Part shown: positions 1-6,531 of the stretch, piece after piece
Numbering within the stretch: position 1 is the stretch's first letter
Layout of the letters: each line of letters starts with the position of its first letter
Assembly: GCA_017305815.1 (NCBI GenBank)
Contig: JAFKJZ010000530.1
Location: forward strand, 1-6,531
Reading direction: 5' to 3'
From: Hyphomicrobiales bacterium
GTDB taxonomy: Bacteria; Pseudomonadota; Alphaproteobacteria; Rhizobiales; Kaistiaceae
DNA length: 6,531 bases
Made by a program: the position numbers and the translations under genes
Notes under the pieces: generated by a model
The model's input: only the letters and a program-made list of their open reading frames with translations
What the model was told of the DNA's origin: nothing
Database searches by the model: none

Positions 1-73
1 CGAGCATGCGATAGGCAAGCGCGGTCAGGAAACGCCGGTGCTGCTCGAACTCGGGATAGGACGCGTCGGCCAT
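1..73 (-). CDS. ECF sigma factor, probably ECF41 (SigJ-like) family; 5' end only
   Basis: Only the first 24 codons are in the window; the gene continues off the left edge. The ATG at 73 opens a protein whose residues 9-24 read FEQHRRFLTALAYRML, the typical start of region 2 in ECF41/SigJ-type sigma factors (family knowledge: F-x-x-H-R-x-x-L-x-x-x-A-Y-R-M-L-G). These proteins direct RNA polymerase to one or a few promoters and carry a C-terminal SnoaL-like extension that controls activity instead of a classical anti-sigma factor; that part is not visible here. The upstream neighbour on the same strand is a carboxymuconolactone decarboxylase gene, the classic genomic partner of ECF41, and that gene has an ECF41-type promoter. 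The ribosome binding site is weak (CGGAA about 7 nt upstream). The identification rests on a short stretch plus context. Another ECF group with a SnoaL tail is possible. Confidence 0.75.
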   Translation of the reverse strand, partial: MADASYPEFEQHRRFLTALAYRML

Positions 74-94
74 GGAGTTCCGTAACTGTCTGTG

Positions 95-134
95 CCTCTC
101 CCGGCCGCGGCATGACCGCCGCGGCCGGGAGAGG
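95..134 (-). terminator. Perfect 17-bp hairpin between CMD and sigma genes (terminator or attenuator)
   Basis: The left arm 95-111 (cctctcccggccgcggc) is the exact reverse complement of 118-134, with a 6-nt loop at 112-117. The stem is almost all G/C. It begins 5 nt after the CMD stop and ends about 21 nt before the sigma ATG. No T-run follows on either strand, so it is not a textbook intrinsic terminator. It may act as a partial terminator, an attenuator, or a 3' stabiliser of the CMD message. The structure is seen directly; the function is inferred. Confidence 0.6.
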
Positions 135-139
135 GTATA

Positions 140-610
140 TCACGCCGCTGCGAGGGCAGCCGCCTTGCGGTCGTTCGGATGCACGGTGCGGAAGCCGACG
201 GCGAGCCGGTTCCACGAATTGATCGTGCCGATCAGGAGCGTCAGTTCGACCTGCTCGGCGGGGGGGAACGCGGCCTTCAGCGCCTCATAGTCGGCGTCGG
301 GCGCGCCGGTCTGGGCGACCAGCGTCAGCGCCTCGGTCCAGCCGAGCGCGGCGCGCTCGCGCGGCGTGTAGAGCAGCGACTCGCGCCAGGCGCTGAGCAG
401 GTAGATCCGCTCCTCGGTCTCGCCATGCTTGCGCGCATCGGCCGTGTGCATGTGCAGGCAGTTGGCGCAGCCATTGATCTGCGAGGCGCGGATCTTCACC
501 AGTTCCTGCAGGCCGTGCTCGATGCTGATCGCGTTGATCCTGGCGCTGAACTCGAGCATCGCCTTGAAGGCTTCCGGCGCGGCGGCAAAGGCGTTCAGTC
601 TCTCGGTCAT
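140..610 (-). CDS. Carboxymuconolactone decarboxylase / AhpD-like family protein
   Basis: This is a 156-residue cytoplasmic protein of the CMD/AhpD fold. The centre carries the redox motif GCANCLHMH, with C48-x-x-C51 and H55, preceded by E36-L37. This is the AhpD-type active site that cycles a disulfide in peroxide or thiol chemistry. The tail (INSWNRLAVGFRTVHP) is typical of the single-domain CMD-like peroxidase subgroup rather than of true gamma-carboxymuconolactone decarboxylase, so a ring-cleavage role is unlikely. The ATG at 610 has a good Shine-Dalgarno (GGAG at 617-620, 6 nt spacing), and the protein matches the family from its first residues. An ECF41-type promoter lies just upstream and the ECF sigma gene follows, so it is probably the main target of that sigma factor. 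The physiological substrate is unknown. Confidence 0.9.
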   Translation of the reverse strand: MTERLNAFAAAPEAFKAMLEFSARINAISIEHGLQELVKIRASQINGCANCLHMHTADARKHGETEERIYLLSAWRESLLYTPRERAALGWTEALTLVAQTGAPDADYEALKAAFPPAEQVELTLLIGTINSWNRLAVGFRTVHPNDRKAAALAAA

Positions 611-637
611 GATCGTCTCCGTTGGTTGACGGGACTA

Positions 638-664
638 GACGAGACAGACCGGCCGCCTGTGACG
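638..664 (-). promoter_or_regulatory. ECF41-type promoter of the CMD gene
   Basis: Read on the minus strand, CGTCACA (664-658) is followed after exactly 16 nt by CGTC (641-638). This differs at one base from the ECF41 consensus as I recall it (TGTCACA-N16-CGTC). The -10 element sits 27 nt before the CMD ATG, leaving a short leader that includes the GGAG ribosome binding site. It lies inside the 75-nt gap after the HIT stop codon, so the CMD gene can be transcribed independently of the upstream operon. The motif and spacing are seen directly; recognition by the adjacent sigma factor is inferred. Confidence 0.75.
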
Positions 665-685
665 CGCGGGTGCAATTTTTCCGGA

Positions 686-1114
686 TTATTTCGCGTTGAG
701 CGCCGCGCGCACCCGTTCGGCGTTCTCCGCCAGGATCTCCGGCTTCTCCATCGCGCCGGTATGCGGGTGCAGCGGCTCGCCGTCGAAGCGGGGGATGATG
801 TGGAAATGCAGGTGGAACACGGTCTGGCCGGAGGCCGGTTCGTTGAACTGCATCACCGTCACGCCGTCGGCGGCGAAGGCGGTCTTGGCTGCGCGGGCGA
901 GCTTCTGCACCACCGGGATCAGGCGGGCGAGCACGGCCGGATCCGCATCGAGCAGGTTGCGCGACGGCGCCTTCGGCACGACGAGCAGATGCCCGGGTCC
1001 CTGCGGCATCACATCCATGAAGGCGACCGTCTCGGCGTCCTCGTAGACGCGCTGGGACGGGATTTCCCCGCGCAGGATGCGGGCGAAGATGTTGGCGTCG
1101 TCATACTGGGTCAT
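686..1114 (-). CDS. HIT-family (histidine triad) nucleotide-binding protein
   Basis: This is a 142-residue soluble protein of the HIT superfamily, HinT-like branch. The defining motif H-L-H-F-H is at residues 101-105 (FHLHFHIIPR). The middle His (H103) is the expected nucleophile that forms the nucleotidyl intermediate. The upstream family blocks NIFARILRGEIPS (8-20), FMDVMPQGPGHLLVVPK (32-48) and NEPASGQ (91-97) are intact. Such proteins hydrolyse AMP-linked phosphoramidates or related dinucleotide substrates; the natural substrate here is not evident. The ATG at 1114 is supported by GGGAG at 1121-1125 with 6 nt spacing. It lies 21 nt after the sulfatase-type gene and probably ends that operon. 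The TAA stop is followed within 22 nt by the ECF41 promoter of the next gene. No U-rich terminator is seen between them. Confidence 0.93.
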   Translation of the reverse strand: MTQYDDANIFARILRGEIPSQRVYEDAETVAFMDVMPQGPGHLLVVPKAPSRNLLDADPAVLARLIPVVQKLARAAKTAFAADGVTVMQFNEPASGQTVFHLHFHIIPRFDGEPLHPHTGAMEKPEILAENAERVRAALNAK

Positions 1115-1135
1115 GCATGTCTCCCGTCGTGATGG

Positions 1136-2823
1136 TCAGGCCCGTTCGGGCAGGGCGGCGGCCTGCGGCGCTGCTTTGCCGAGGTCGATCATGCCCTGGT
1201 CGATCAGCGTGCGGTGGAAGCGGTTCTTTCGCTCCGATTGTGTCGCCATATAGTGCGCGCCGCATTCGCCGATCAACTCGGCCCGCGTCGCGCTGATGGC
1301 ATCGAGCGGCAAGCCGGAGGCCTGCAGCGCCACGGTGCCGAGCATGGCGATGTCGAGCCGCTCCGGCACGCTTTGCAGCGCCGGATCGAAGTGGAGCGCT
1401 TCGATCGCGTAGAAGGTCTCGAACTGGCGCGGATCGTCGGACTGGATGCCGCGCGCCTCCTCGATCGCCCGCGTCATCGTCGGCTGGTGGTCGCCATAGC
1501 GGACGATCAGCATCGGCCGGCCGGGATAGCGCGTCTTCAGCGCCGCCTTGAAGGCGGCATAACTGTCGGCCGTCTCGCTCAGGCGGGCGCAGTATTCGCC
1601 GTAATTGCCGTCCGGCAGCGCTTCGAGCGCGAAGCGCCGTTCGTCCTCGTAGTGCCCCGGCGGGACGAGGCGGGTTTCGTGTGGGCCGTGGTTGAAATTG
1701 GTCAGCGCCATCAGGAAACGCGGCGCCGGGTCGCGGTCGATCGAGCGTTCCAGCGCGCCCTGTGTCGCCGCGAAGAAGGCCGCGTCGGAATTGTTGACCT
1801 CGAAGGTGGCGAGATCGAACGGCGGCGGGAATTCGTCGGAGAACACCCGCTCGTCGACGTCGATGCCGGCGTAGAACGCGTCGTAGTTCATGAACTCGCG
1901 CCGGCAACTCGTCGAGAGCATGGTCCGGTAGCCGAGGGCGGCGAGTTCGCCCGGCAACGAATGGTGGAAGCGGCCGACGCCCTTCTTGAACAGGAAATAG
2001 GAATCCGGGCCGAAGCTGGCGGAGGAGAGCCCCGTCAGCAGGCTGAATTCCGTCTGCCACGAGCCGCCGCCATAGATGTCGACATGCAGCGTGCCGTTGA
2101 GCCCGTCCTTTGGCGTCAGGAACGCCGCGATGCGGTCGTCGACGGGAAGGCCATAGAGGCGGGGATCGAACACCGATTCATGCTGGATGACGATGATGTC
2201 GGGGCGGATCTCCGAGCGCGCCGGAATCGGGGCGGCGAGCGGCAGCGGCGTCGCGGCGACGTCGAGCATCCGGAGGCCGCCTGTCGGCCACCAGCTCGCG
2301 ACATCGACAAGCGACATCATGAAAAACGAGAAGAAACGCTTCTGCTGCGTCACGTCTGTGCGGTAGGCCGTGCCGCCATTGACTCGCCAGAGCGCGTAGA
2401 GCGCGGCGGCGGTGGCCGCCAGGATCAGCAGTCGCGTGGAGACGGCAAAGGCGCCGCCGCGAACGAGCGCCAGGGTCGCGAGGGCGGCGAGGAAAAGCAG
2501 GACCGCGCCGGCGATGGTGAGCGCCGCCGTCCGCCGGTATTGCCGCAGCATGAACGGAATGGTTCCGGCAAAGGTGAGCGCCAGGTCGGCGACGGCGAGC
2601 TTCATGCCGCTGTGGTGATGCTTGACGGCGGAGGCGCCGACCAGGGTGAGCGCCAGGATCAGCGCCAGCAGGGTGGCGCGTTCCAGGTCGCCGACCACCA
2701 GCAGGAAGCAGGCCGTCAGGAAGGCGAAAGCCACGAGGGCGGAGGCGGGTTTCGTCGCTTGCCGCTCGGTCACGAGCAGGATGGCCGCGGCACCGACCCA
2801 GAGGAGAATCGCTGTCATGCCAA

Positions 2824-2827
<4 letters not shown>
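1136..2827 (-). CDS. Membrane-anchored LTA-synthase/sulfatase-type phosphatase or transferase
   Basis: This 563-residue protein has a hydrophobic N-terminal part of about 150 residues, with five or six likely membrane segments (near 4-20, 31-46, 51-69, 78-93, 102-123 and 130-147). A periplasmic alkaline-phosphatase-superfamily domain follows from about 208. Family landmarks are PDIIVIQHES (209-218, metal ligand E217), GGGSWQTEFSLLTGL (253-267, nucleophile loop), NFNHGPHE (377-384) and RYGDHQP (443-449, metal ligands D446 and H447). Relatives include LtaS, OpgB/MdoB phosphoglycerol transferases and other envelope phosphotransferases; which reaction this one catalyses cannot be read from sequence. 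By hand alignment to LtaS the nucleophile position is Ser256 rather than Thr, with Thr259 three residues on. The start is GTG at 2827, overlapping the upstream stop by 4 nt (GTGA). An ATG at 2818, three codons in, is the alternative, and neither has a clear Shine-Dalgarno, so translational coupling is likely. Confidence 0.88.
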
Positions 2828-4098
<1,271 letters not shown>

Positions 4099-4192
4099 GG
4101 GGGGAGGACGATCTCGCTTGAGCGCATGGGACATCCCAGCATCTATGGCGAAACGCCGCAAGCGCAAGTCGCGCCGTGCTCTCCGGCGCAAT

Positions 4193-4221
4193 GGCTTCCG
4201 CGGCGCCGGGCCGCGAAAGCC
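4193..4221 (-). terminator. Imperfect hairpin between GDPD and FemAB-like genes
   Basis: The arms 4193-4204 and 4210-4221 pair over 12 bp with one mismatch around a 5-nt loop. It lies about 20 nt after the GDPD stop, in the 142-nt gap before the FemAB-like ATG. No U-run follows on the minus strand, so it is at best a weak terminator or a processing/stability element. A poor promoter-like pair (TTGCGC, 16 nt, TAGATG on the minus strand, around 4170-4143) lies downstream. Nothing else is recognisable in this gap. Confidence 0.35.
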
Positions 4222-4240
4222 GTCTTCGGCCGACCGCAGC

Positions 4241-5011
4241 TCAGCCCTGGTCGGGATCGAACCCCTCGAAGGTGATCTGGTCGGTATAGAGCCTGGCCTT
4301 CTCGGCCTGCTCGCGCGTCCGCACGGTCCAGGTGATCAAAGGCAGGCCGCCGGCCCGCACCATCGAGGGGGCGAAGGAGGGCAGGCCGTTCAGGTCGTAC
4401 GAGACGAAGCCGGCGCCGACCTTCGGCACGGCCGAGAGATTGCGCAGCGCGAAACGCTGGCGCGGCGTGAGGTAGCCCCATTCGTCGAGATCGGTGTAGC
4501 GATCGGCGACGATGCCGCGCGGTATCGACGGCAGCAGCCACTGCATGACGGCCATCGAGTCCGGGTCGAACGACATCACCACCGCCGGACCGGCATAGGC
4601 CGCGAGGATCGGCGCGACGGCCGCTTCCAGCCGGCGGTTGCCGTCGAAGTTGCTCTTCAGCTCGATCACCAGCGGAACCTTGCCGGCGACGGCCTCGAGC
4701 AGCTCGGCCAGCGTGGGCACGCTGTCGCCGCCCTGCCTGAAGGCGGTGGCCTTGAGGCTGGCGAGCGACATCGCGTCGACGCGGCCGCTCGCCTGCAGCA
4801 GGCGGTCGACCGTGTCGTCATGGAAGACGACGACGGCGCCGTCGGCGGTCAGCTGCAGGTCGACCTCGATCGCGAAATTGCGGTCGATCGCGGCGCGCAC
4901 GGCCGAGAGCGTGTTTTCGACCCGGCCGCTCGCCGCGTCATGGTAGGCGCGGTGGGCGATCGGGCGCGCGGTCAGCCAGGCGGGGGCCGCGGTCGAGTTG
5001 GGGCTGCTCAT
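4241..5011 (-). CDS. Glycerophosphodiester phosphodiesterase (GDPD family)
   Basis: This 256-residue protein has the complete GDPD (PF03009) TIM-barrel signature: H20-R21 (IAHRAYHD), E49 and D51 (IEVDLQLT), H64-D65 (VVFHDDTVDRL), E117-K119 (VIELKS), MSFDP (146-150) and the closing WTVRT (228-232) with ITFEGFDP near the C terminus. H20 and H64 are the expected acid/base pair, and E49, D51 and E117 the metal ligands. The family reaction splits glycerophosphodiesters such as glycerophosphocholine or glycerophosphoglycerol into sn-glycerol-3-phosphate and an alcohol. There is no signal peptide, so it is a cytoplasmic (UgpQ-like) rather than a periplasmic (GlpQ-like) enzyme. The ATG at 5011 is 6 nt after the RidA stop codon, so the two are probably translationally coupled; no strong Shine-Dalgarno is present. 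The substrate is not determinable from sequence. Confidence 0.93.
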   Translation of the reverse strand: MSSPNSTAAPAWLTARPIAHRAYHDAASGRVENTLSAVRAAIDRNFAIEVDLQLTADGAVVVFHDDTVDRLLQASGRVDAMSLASLKATAFRQGGDSVPTLAELLEAVAGKVPLVIELKSNFDGNRRLEAAVAPILAAYAGPAVVMSFDPDSMAVMQWLLPSIPRGIVADRYTDLDEWGYLTPRQRFALRNLSAVPKVGAGFVSYDLNGLPSFAPSMVRAGGLPLITWTVRTREQAEKARLYTDQITFEGFDPDQG

Positions 5012-5017
5012 GACCGG

Positions 5018-5482
5018 TCAGGCGATCTCGAGGATGGCTTCGACCTCGACGCCGACGCCGAAGGGCAGGGCGGCGACGCCGACGGCCGAGCGGGCGTGGC
5101 GCCCCTTGTCGCCGAGAACCTCGACCATCAGATCCGAGGCGCCGTTGACCACCTTGGGCTGGTCGCCGAATTCCGGATCGGAGTTGACGAAGCCGACCAG
5201 CTTGACGACGCGGCCGATCCGCTCGAGGTCGCCGAGGGCGGCCTTCGCCAGGGCCAGGATGTTGATGGCGCAGAGGCGGGCGGCGGCGCGGCCTTCCTCC
5301 AGGCCCAGTTCGCGGCCGAGCTTGCCGACATACTCGATGCCGTTCGGGCCCATCGGGATCTGGCCCGAGATGTAGAGATAGCCGCGACTCTCCACGGCCG
5401 GCACGTAGTTCGCGGCCGGCGCGACCGCCGCGGGCAACACGATTCCGAGAGCTTCGAGGCGGCTTTCGATCTGGCTCGACAT
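5018..5482 (-). CDS. RidA-family (YjgF/YER057c/UK114) protein, long subfamily
   Basis: This is a 154-residue cytoplasmic protein, longer than the ~128-residue canonical RidA. It matches the longer YjgF-like branch that starts with a xxRLxxLGIxLPxxxxPAANYVP motif (residues 8-28), followed by YISGQIPM (37-44), AAARLCAINILA (66-77), RVVKLVGFVNS (91-101), QPKVVNGAS (108-116) and GRHARSAVGVAALPFGVGVEVEA (127-149). R131 and E146 align with E. coli RidA R105 and E120, so the substrate-binding arginine is kept and imine/enamine deaminase activity is possible, though this branch is poorly characterised. The frame is open far upstream, but ATG 5482 has a good ribosome binding site (GGAGA, 5488-5492) and matches the family start, so the shorter form was chosen. 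It is the first gene of the leftward cluster and is divergent from the EipB-type gene. Confidence 0.92.
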   Translation of the reverse strand: MSSQIESRLEALGIVLPAAVAPAANYVPAVESRGYLYISGQIPMGPNGIEYVGKLGRELGLEEGRAAARLCAINILALAKAALGDLERIGRVVKLVGFVNSDPEFGDQPKVVNGASDLMVEVLGDKGRHARSAVGVAALPFGVGVEVEAILEIA

Positions 5483-5530
5483 GGGGTTCTCCAATGGCTT
5501 CTGAGGTTTTTCTCGGTTTCGCTTGATTCC

Positions 5531-5553
5531 GCGGCGCCTGCAAGCGCGGCGCC
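5531..5553. repeat. Direct repeat GCGGCGCC x2 with palindromic cores
   Basis: GCGGCGCC occurs at 5531-5538 and 5546-5553, a 15-nt period. Each copy contains the palindrome GGCGCC, so the two can also pair as a 6-bp stem with a 9-nt loop. It lies in the RidA leader, about 50-70 nt before that start codon. In a GC-rich genome this may be chance. Confidence 0.3.
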
Positions 5554-5610
5554 CGTCCGTGGGTGGCGAAGCCGTGTATGTGATGCGTAGACGTTTCGCC
5601 GTTTTGCTGA

Positions 5611-5644
5611 TTGAAATGCGCTCTATGTCAGCCCTATGTCGGCT
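5611..5644 (+). promoter_or_regulatory. Possible promoter/operator of the EipB-type gene, with tandem 11-bp repeat
   Basis: Two adjacent 11-bp units, ctatgtcagcc (5623-5633) and ctatgtcggct (5634-5644), agree at 9 of 11 bases. TTGAAA at 5611-5616 lies 18 nt before TATGTC of the second unit, a weak sigma70-like arrangement 30 nt upstream of the start codon. The repeat is seen directly; a promoter or regulator-binding role is inferred. The rest of the 182-nt divergent region shows no clear terminator, and I could not place a convincing promoter for the leftward RidA gene. Confidence 0.35.
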
Positions 5645-5664
5645 TGACGACGATGGGAGTGAGC

Positions 5665-6531
5665 ATGAGCGTTTCAATGGGTGCAGGTCGCAGGGGTCTG
5701 GCGCTGGCTGCGGGTGTCGCATCCTTGCTGGTCATGGCGGGATCGGCCGTCGCCCTTTCGCCCGCGCCGGCCAAGCTGCCGTTCGCCGCGCATCAGGCCG
5801 TCTATGATCTCAGGCTCGATTCCGGCGGCAAGTCCGAGACGGTCAGCGATGCCGAGGGGCGGATGGTCTATGACTTCTCCGGCACGCGCTGCGACGGCTA
5901 CAATACCAAGCTCCGTTTCGTGACCCGCATCAGCGATGGCGAGGGCAATTCCCGGCGCACCGATGTCGCGACCTCGACCTTCGAGGATGCCGACGGCAAG
6001 AGCTTCAGTTTCGCCACCAAGAGCTATGTCGACGGCACCCTGGCCGAGGATTCGACCGGTTCGGCCGAACGCGAGGGCGGCAAGCTGCATGTGACGCTCG
6101 CCAAGCCGAAGTCCGAGCGCTTCGACATCGCGCCGACGTTCCAGTTCCCGAACCAGCATCTTGCGACGATCATCGATGCGGCGATGCGCGGCGACCGCTT
6201 CGTCGAGGTCGGGCTCTTCGACGGCTCGGAGAAGGGCGAGAAGCCCTATGCGACCGCGGCGGTGATCGGCGCGACGAATTCCGGCGCGGACGACCTTGGA
6301 GACGAAGCGACCGCCAAGCAGGCCGGCATCGCCAATGTCCGGCATTGGCCCGTCACGCTGAGCTACTTCGACCAGAAGGCGAACGGAGAACAGTCGCCTG
6401 CCTATGAGCTGTCGTTTATCGTTTACGAGAATGGCGTGACGCGGCGTATGCGGCTCGACTATGGCGACTTCGCGCTGACCGGCAAGCTCGTCCGGCTCGA
6501 CATGAAGCCGATCAAGGTCACCGCCAAGCGC
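5665..6531 (+). CDS. eipB: EipB-type periplasmic envelope-integrity protein (DUF1849), 3' end missing
   Basis: The frame is open from ATG 5665 to the right edge (289 codons), so the C terminus is missing. A signal peptide is clear: RR at 9-10, a hydrophobic core from 11 to about 25, and a likely cleavage after AVA (28-30). The mature part matches DUF1849/EipB: HQAVYDLRLD (43-52), GRMVYDFSGTRCDGY (65-79), RFVTRISDGEG, TSTFEDADGKSFSFATKSYVDG, FPNQHL, EVGLFDGSEKGEKPYATAAVIG, RHWPVTLSYFD and YENGVTRRMRLDYGDFALTGKL. In Brucella, EipB is a periplasmic beta-spiral protein needed for cell-envelope integrity and stabilised by a disulfide between an early and a C-terminal cysteine. Here C76 is the early one; the partner would lie just past the window edge. 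GGGAG at 5655-5659 with 5 nt spacing supports this start; an ATG four codons later is the alternative. It is divergent from RidA. The symbol is by family homology only. Confidence 0.87.
   Translation, partial: MSVSMGAGRRGLALAAGVASLLVMAGSAVALSPAPAKLPFAAHQAVYDLRLDSGGKSETVSDAEGRMVYDFSGTRCDGYNTKLRFVTRISDGEGNSRRTDVATSTFEDADGKSFSFATKSYVDGTLAEDSTGSAEREGGKLHVTLAKPKSERFDIAPTFQFPNQHLATIIDAAMRGDRFVEVGLFDGSEKGEKPYATAAVIGATNSGADDLGDEATAKQAGIANVRHWPVTLSYFDQKANGEQSPAYELSFIVYENGVTRRMRLDYGDFALTGKLVRLDMKPIKVTAKR

Noticed and set aside
671..685. T-run (tgcaattttt) after the HIT gene as an intrinsic terminator
   Set aside because: The T-run is on the plus strand, so it reads as A's in the HIT transcript, and no stem precedes it.
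5483..5722. N-terminal extension of the RidA gene up to 5722
   Set aside because: The extension is Arg/Ser-rich with no family match and would overlap the EipB-type gene start. ATG 5482 has a good ribosome binding site and the family's usual N terminus.
5689..5760. Twin-arginine (Tat) export of the EipB-type protein
   Set aside because: Arg9-Arg10 precede the hydrophobic core, but the S/T-RR-x-F-L-K context is lacking. An ordinary Sec signal peptide is the simpler reading.
5674..6345. Minus-strand open frame of 223 codons opposite the EipB-type gene
   Set aside because: The plus frame has a signal peptide, a Shine-Dalgarno and DUF1849 motifs over its whole length; the antisense frame has none.

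Overview
This is a GC-rich, tightly packed chromosomal window, most likely from an alphaproteobacterium of the Hyphomicrobiales (Rhizobiales). The best taxonomic clues are an EipB/DUF1849 envelope protein, a DUF482-type FemAB-like acyltransferase and the gene neighbourhood. No RNA genes, mobile elements, CRISPR arrays or origins are visible. No stretch longer than about 180 bases lacks a gene.

Layout: the largest block runs leftwards on the minus strand from about 5482 to 686. In transcription order it holds a long-type RidA-family protein, a glycerophosphodiester phosphodiesterase (GDPD), a FemAB-like DUF482 protein, a membrane-anchored LTA-synthase/sulfatase-type enzyme and a HIT-family protein. 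Spacing is operon-like: 6 nt between RidA and GDPD, a 4-nt GTGA overlap between FemAB-like and sulfatase, and 21 nt between sulfatase and HIT. The exception is a 142-nt gap between GDPD and the FemAB-like gene, which carries an imperfect hairpin. Divergently, at the right end, lies the first part of an EipB-type periplasmic protein gene with a signal peptide; it runs off the window.

At the left end, still on the minus strand, is a separate small regulon: a carboxymuconolactone decarboxylase/AhpD-like gene followed by the first 24 codons of an ECF sigma factor. This is the arrangement described for ECF41 sigma factors. The CMD gene is preceded by CGTCACA-N16-CGTC, which closely matches the reported ECF41 promoter (TGTCACA-N16-CGTC as I recall it). 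Between the CMD stop and the sigma start sits a perfect 17-bp hairpin without a U-tract, which could limit read-through into the sigma gene.

How the genes may work together (inference): the right two thirds looks like an envelope and housekeeping cluster in which a phosphoglycerol-type transferase or hydrolase, a glycerophosphodiesterase, a FemAB-like transferase and EipB all touch envelope polymers or lipids. RidA and HIT are general metabolite-repair and nucleotide-hydrolysis proteins. The left end is a self-contained redox-linked ECF41 module. No wholly new system is evident. The best leads are the promoter/hairpin architecture of the ECF41 module, a possible Ser-for-Thr nucleophile in the sulfatase-type enzyme, and the envelope gene clustering.
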